Part shown: in pieces, positions 60,540 through 64,000 of the stretch
How the letters are laid out: the number at the start of each line of letters is the position of its first letter
Numbering within the stretch: the stretch's first letter is position 1
Assembly (NCBI RefSeq): GCF_000764305.2
Contig: NW_025936499.1
Coordinates: 186,001-250,000 of the forward strand
DNA length: 64,000 nt
Direction: 5' to 3'
DNA from: Hyalella azteca
Taxonomy: Eukaryota > Arthropoda > Malacostraca > Amphipoda > Hyalellidae
Translations under genes and position numbers: made by a program
The notes under the pieces: generated by a model
What the model was told of the DNA's origin: nothing
Database searches by the model: none
Seen by the model: the letters and a program-made list of their open reading frames with translations, nothing else

Positions 60540-62600
60540 ACCGGACATAAAAAAAACGCCAACCTTGTTGTGTTAGGGTTAAGTGTTTATAAAAAAGTGG
60601 ACATATATATTAAATAAATTTACTCATATAGAAATAAAAGTCAGGTAAAGTGGACTTATAAATATTTATTTATAAATTTATAAATATATATATTCATATC
60701 AGTTTTATTTCTCGTTTCTTGGTCTGCCTCTCCTTTTATATTTTGTGTTCTCCCTTATCATGGTAGCGGCAGTTCCTTTTCAATCAGCCGATAATCATCA
60801 ATATCTCGTAAAGCTTTAACAATTAACTTTGACGCGCAATGCAGAACAATTATAATAGTTTGTTAGTTCGCCCCTGCATGCTACTTGTAAGATCTTCAAT
60901 TGCTGATCAATGCTCTACAGTTCAGTCGTCCAAAAAACTAATCTATCATACGCATCGTGACAGAAAGATGAAAGAATTTGATATGAATTAACTATCAGAT
61001 GAGAATTTTTTCTCAAACTGTACACTCTACAGCAAAATTAAAGAAACCCCATGACATATAGATAGAGTAAATTTTTAATGATTCAGTGCCGAAATCAAAG
61101 CAATCGCGGTGCATATATAGTATACTTTACTCATGAGAGTAGATTTGACTATAACCTGAAAGTTGTTCACACCAGTGATCAGTTTACATTTTCGTATGAT
61201 CATCAGTGAGAGATACAAAAATATTAACCATTTTCCTTATGAATTAACAAAATACAGATTAAAATTAATTACATTTTGGCTATCTACTTATCCAACAGCA
61301 GACGTATTGCTGGAAGAATTCATTTAAAATAAAAAAAAATTATGAGAAGCTATGCCTAGCATTCAAAAGATTTATTTTGTATCGGGAAGAATTTTTTTTT
61401 GCTATGAGAAAATACAATGAATTGTTGAAAAACAATTGATAACTCATACTTTAAGTAGATCGTAATTATGGAGTGTACTCAAAACTATCATATCATAACA
61501 ACCAAATATGAAACTAACAGAGTCACAATTACGGTTGTTCATTTTGGAACATAAATTTTTATACATTCAATAATTGACGTTCACTGCTAGAAAAGATCCA
61601 TTCCTAACTCTGTCAACGTCCAATCATTTAGCTGCTACTAGTTCTGTATTTCATGACTTAAATATTACATGTGATCGAGGGCATTCAACTGGGAGTATGC
61701 AGGCAGGCTTGATGGCGCTGTGAATTTTTGAACGGTCAAATTGATCAATAGAATTTTACTGTCGGTAGTGGACATTAATTTTTTAAGATTTAAATAGCGT
61801 TACTAGCCTTTTCGTTGTTTTATATGTAAAAATGAATAAACATGTATACATATAATATGATTGGGTATTTTTTCATCTTAAATAAATTTTTTTATGTCTC
61901 TGGATTTCGTCTATTTGCAAACTTTACAGCTCTACGACGAGGATTCAATTGCCAGTTAATGAGCAGAAAGGATCCGAAATAACAAATTATTTTTGCAAGA
62001 AAGTTAACAATTCACATGCAGATGAACAGTTAATATTTCACATGCAATCGAATTTTTTCTCTCGCCGGTTTCTGCTCACAAAATCAAATTATTCATTTAC
62101 TTGAAAAAAACTGTTAATTTAATATTTTCTCGGTTTCACTTACAACTGCCAGTGAAGTCGCCAATCGATATTCCAATAATTTCTACTGAATGTTGTCAGT
62201 AATGCAAAGTCAATGAGGAAGAGAATTAAGCAAAAATTTGGAGACCTGAGAACACGAGAGATTAAGGAAAGAACGGAGAAAAAATTATTGTACTAACTTA
62301 AATCTATAACTTTACGGCGAAATGAAACTGCAAAGTTTTGATAGAGGTTGATGGTGGGAAATATTTAATGCCTTTTACTATACTCTGATTCCGCTGTTAA
62401 AACTAATTAAACCGAATAAAAAGGTCGATGAGAAATATATTTTTTCTAAAGTTAACTGGCATGTTTTGTTGATCCATTTTTAAAATTAGTTCCTGTATCA
62501 GGTGTAGGGATACTTTTACTACTTAGATGTTATATCTCTGACATACGTACAGTTGTGCTCACGGCGCAGTCTTGATGACGAGCGTAACCTACACATCAGA
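60540..62600. other. Gene-free stretch
   Basis: AT-rich. No exon, RNA gene or element recognised on either strand. Confidence 0.5.
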
Positions 62601-63250
62601 CTGTCTTTTTTATTACAACGCTACTCTTTACCTTCACTTTTTGTTGTTTGTGTGTTTGTCTGCTACAAATCTTATAATCGATATTTAACGCACTTCTACC
62701 TGTCCAATCGATCTGGAATTTTGCACCTTGCATAAAATCGGAGATAATGCTTGAAAAAATAAGAAAAATTAATATTAATACAAATTTAAGAATACTTTTT
62801 TTAATATTTGAAAATAAATAAGAAATTCATTGTACATGTTTAACATCGGAGACACTCGCCTCTTTAGAATTGTTTCTTTTAAAAAGTAATTTTTAAACGC
62901 ATATTTATTTGCAACACTTCTTTTAACTTCTTTTCTTTTTTGTTTGTTTGTTTGTCTGCTATAAATCTTACAATCAATATTTAACACACTTCTGCCTGTC
63001 CATTCGATCTGAAATTTTGCACACTTGCGTAAAGTCGGAAACAATGCCTGAATCAATTGACAGAATAAATAATTTTATAAATTTAAAAAGCTGAAAAAAT
63101 AATAAGAAAATTAAATGAAAAATATTTTTTCAATATATTGAATAAATTTGAAAACAAATTTTAATATAAAAAAAATTCATTGAATATGTGTAACAGCGGA
63201 GACGATGGCTTTTTTTATAAAAGTTGTCTCTAAAAATTCATTTTAAAAGC
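62600..63250 (+). repeat. Dispersed repeat, GTCTGCTACAAATCTT family, two tandem copies
   Basis: Copies at about 62640-62780 and 62930-63130 share TGTCTGCTACAAATCTTATA, CACTTCTACCTGTCCA, CGATCTGGAATTTTGCACC or CGATCTGAAATTTTGCACAC, and AGTCGGAAACAATGC. They match 54580-54900. Arrangement of two copies in tandem is the same at both loci. Confidence 0.7.
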
Positions 63251-63353
63251 ATATTATATATAATTTGTTTTAAGACTTGTGGTGTCAGATGCACCTCCCA
63301 GCCTGCATGTTCCCTGCCTAAAATCAGAATGTCTGAAGACGGAGAAGGAATTT

Positions 63354-63535
63354 TGGTTCTTAAGGTCAGCTTGCACATCCACCTTACTCACACTGCTTAA
63401 GGTTCTTAAGGTCAGCTTGCACATCCACCTTACTCACACTGCTTAAGGTTCTTAAAGTCAGCTTGCACATCCACCTTACTCACACTGCTTAAGGTTCTCA
63501 AGGTCAGCTTGCACATCCACCTTACTCACACTGCT
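63354..63535. repeat. 46-bp minisatellite, about 4 units
   Basis: Unit AAGGTTCTTAAGGTCAGCTT plus GCACATCCACCTTACTCACA plus CTGCTT, nearly invariant (one AAAGTC and one CTCAAGG change). Non-coding. Confidence 0.95.
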
Positions 63536-63539
63536 GCCG

Positions 63540-64000
63540 CCGAACAACCTTAATTAAATCGTAAGGGATTTTATTCATATCTTTAGCTAACAACTCATGA
63601 CCTTCAGATTAGAAGATTTTGGAGCCGATACATATCTTCAAATGGAAAGCTCGTCAGAATAACGTGTGTAGTTATTTGCTTGGAATTACTGATAGGTAGG
63701 CTTCTACTGAAGCTATCTCCATTGTCCACTTGATTCTACTTGTATTAGTGAATTTTGAAGCGATGATGGTGTTAGTTTCCAAACCCTTTTAATGAAAATA
63801 TGGTGAATTGTTTTTGCATTTACTTTACATTTCTTCATGGTTGATTTGCGATTTAAGCCACCAAATTTAAATAATACTATCCTCTCCAAATAATTGAATT
63901 TTATAATTCTGTCTACAAATAATATTCGAAGTGCGATTCTCATACTTACTGCCCTGTTTGTGAAACATAAATGCGGAAATACTGTAAACAGTGAACAACA
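63540..64000. other. Gene-free right edge
   Basis: AT-rich. The - strand open frame at 63713-63943 has no splice context or recognisable motif. Confidence 0.4.

Overview
This is an AT-rich, intron-rich animal nuclear genome window. Short exons with canonical GT-AG borders, an endogenous GH9 cellulase pair beside a GH18 chitinase, dense mariner-type elements, tRNA-derived SINEs and a CR1/L2-like retroelement all suggest an arthropod. A wood- or detritus-feeding crustacean (perhaps an amphipod or relative) fits best; that placement is inference. There is one assembly gap (53013-53299).

Layout. (1) 58-4662, + strand: the 3' part of an USH1G/ANKS4B (SANS) scaffold gene (ankyrin repeats, coiled coil, SAM domain, C-terminal PDZ ligand), cut by the left window edge. 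A 17-bp minisatellite follows at 4911-5412. (2) 5440-15850: mostly non-coding; two GC-richer stretches (11073-11297 and 15331-15474) read as candidate terminal exons on the - strand. (3) 15854-19827, + strand: a large single-pass membrane or secreted protein of unknown family. (4) 19828-24457: gene-free. (5) 24458-37651, - strand: a complete 13-exon GH9 endoglucanase, with a mini-array of duplicated 5' splice sites, a degenerate mariner, a mariner MITE and an internally deleted non-LTR element in its introns. (6) 40352-45605, + strand: a complete 9-exon GH18 chitinase with C-terminal chitin-binding domain. (7) 47980-57823, - strand: a second complete 13-exon GH9 endoglucanase, with the same exon phases and nearly the same exon lengths as the first. 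(8) 57824-64000: gene-free, repeat-rich.

The three glycosidases form a small digestive cluster: two tandem-duplicate cellulases with an opposite-strand chitinase between them. Each has a signal peptide and a GATAAG hexamer 40-70 bp upstream of the start codon, which would suit shared gut or hepatopancreas expression (inference). The most unusual structural observation is that both cellulase genes carry, in different introns, a tandem array built from the end of the adjacent exon plus its 5' splice site, so the true donor is followed by a string of near-identical decoy donors.
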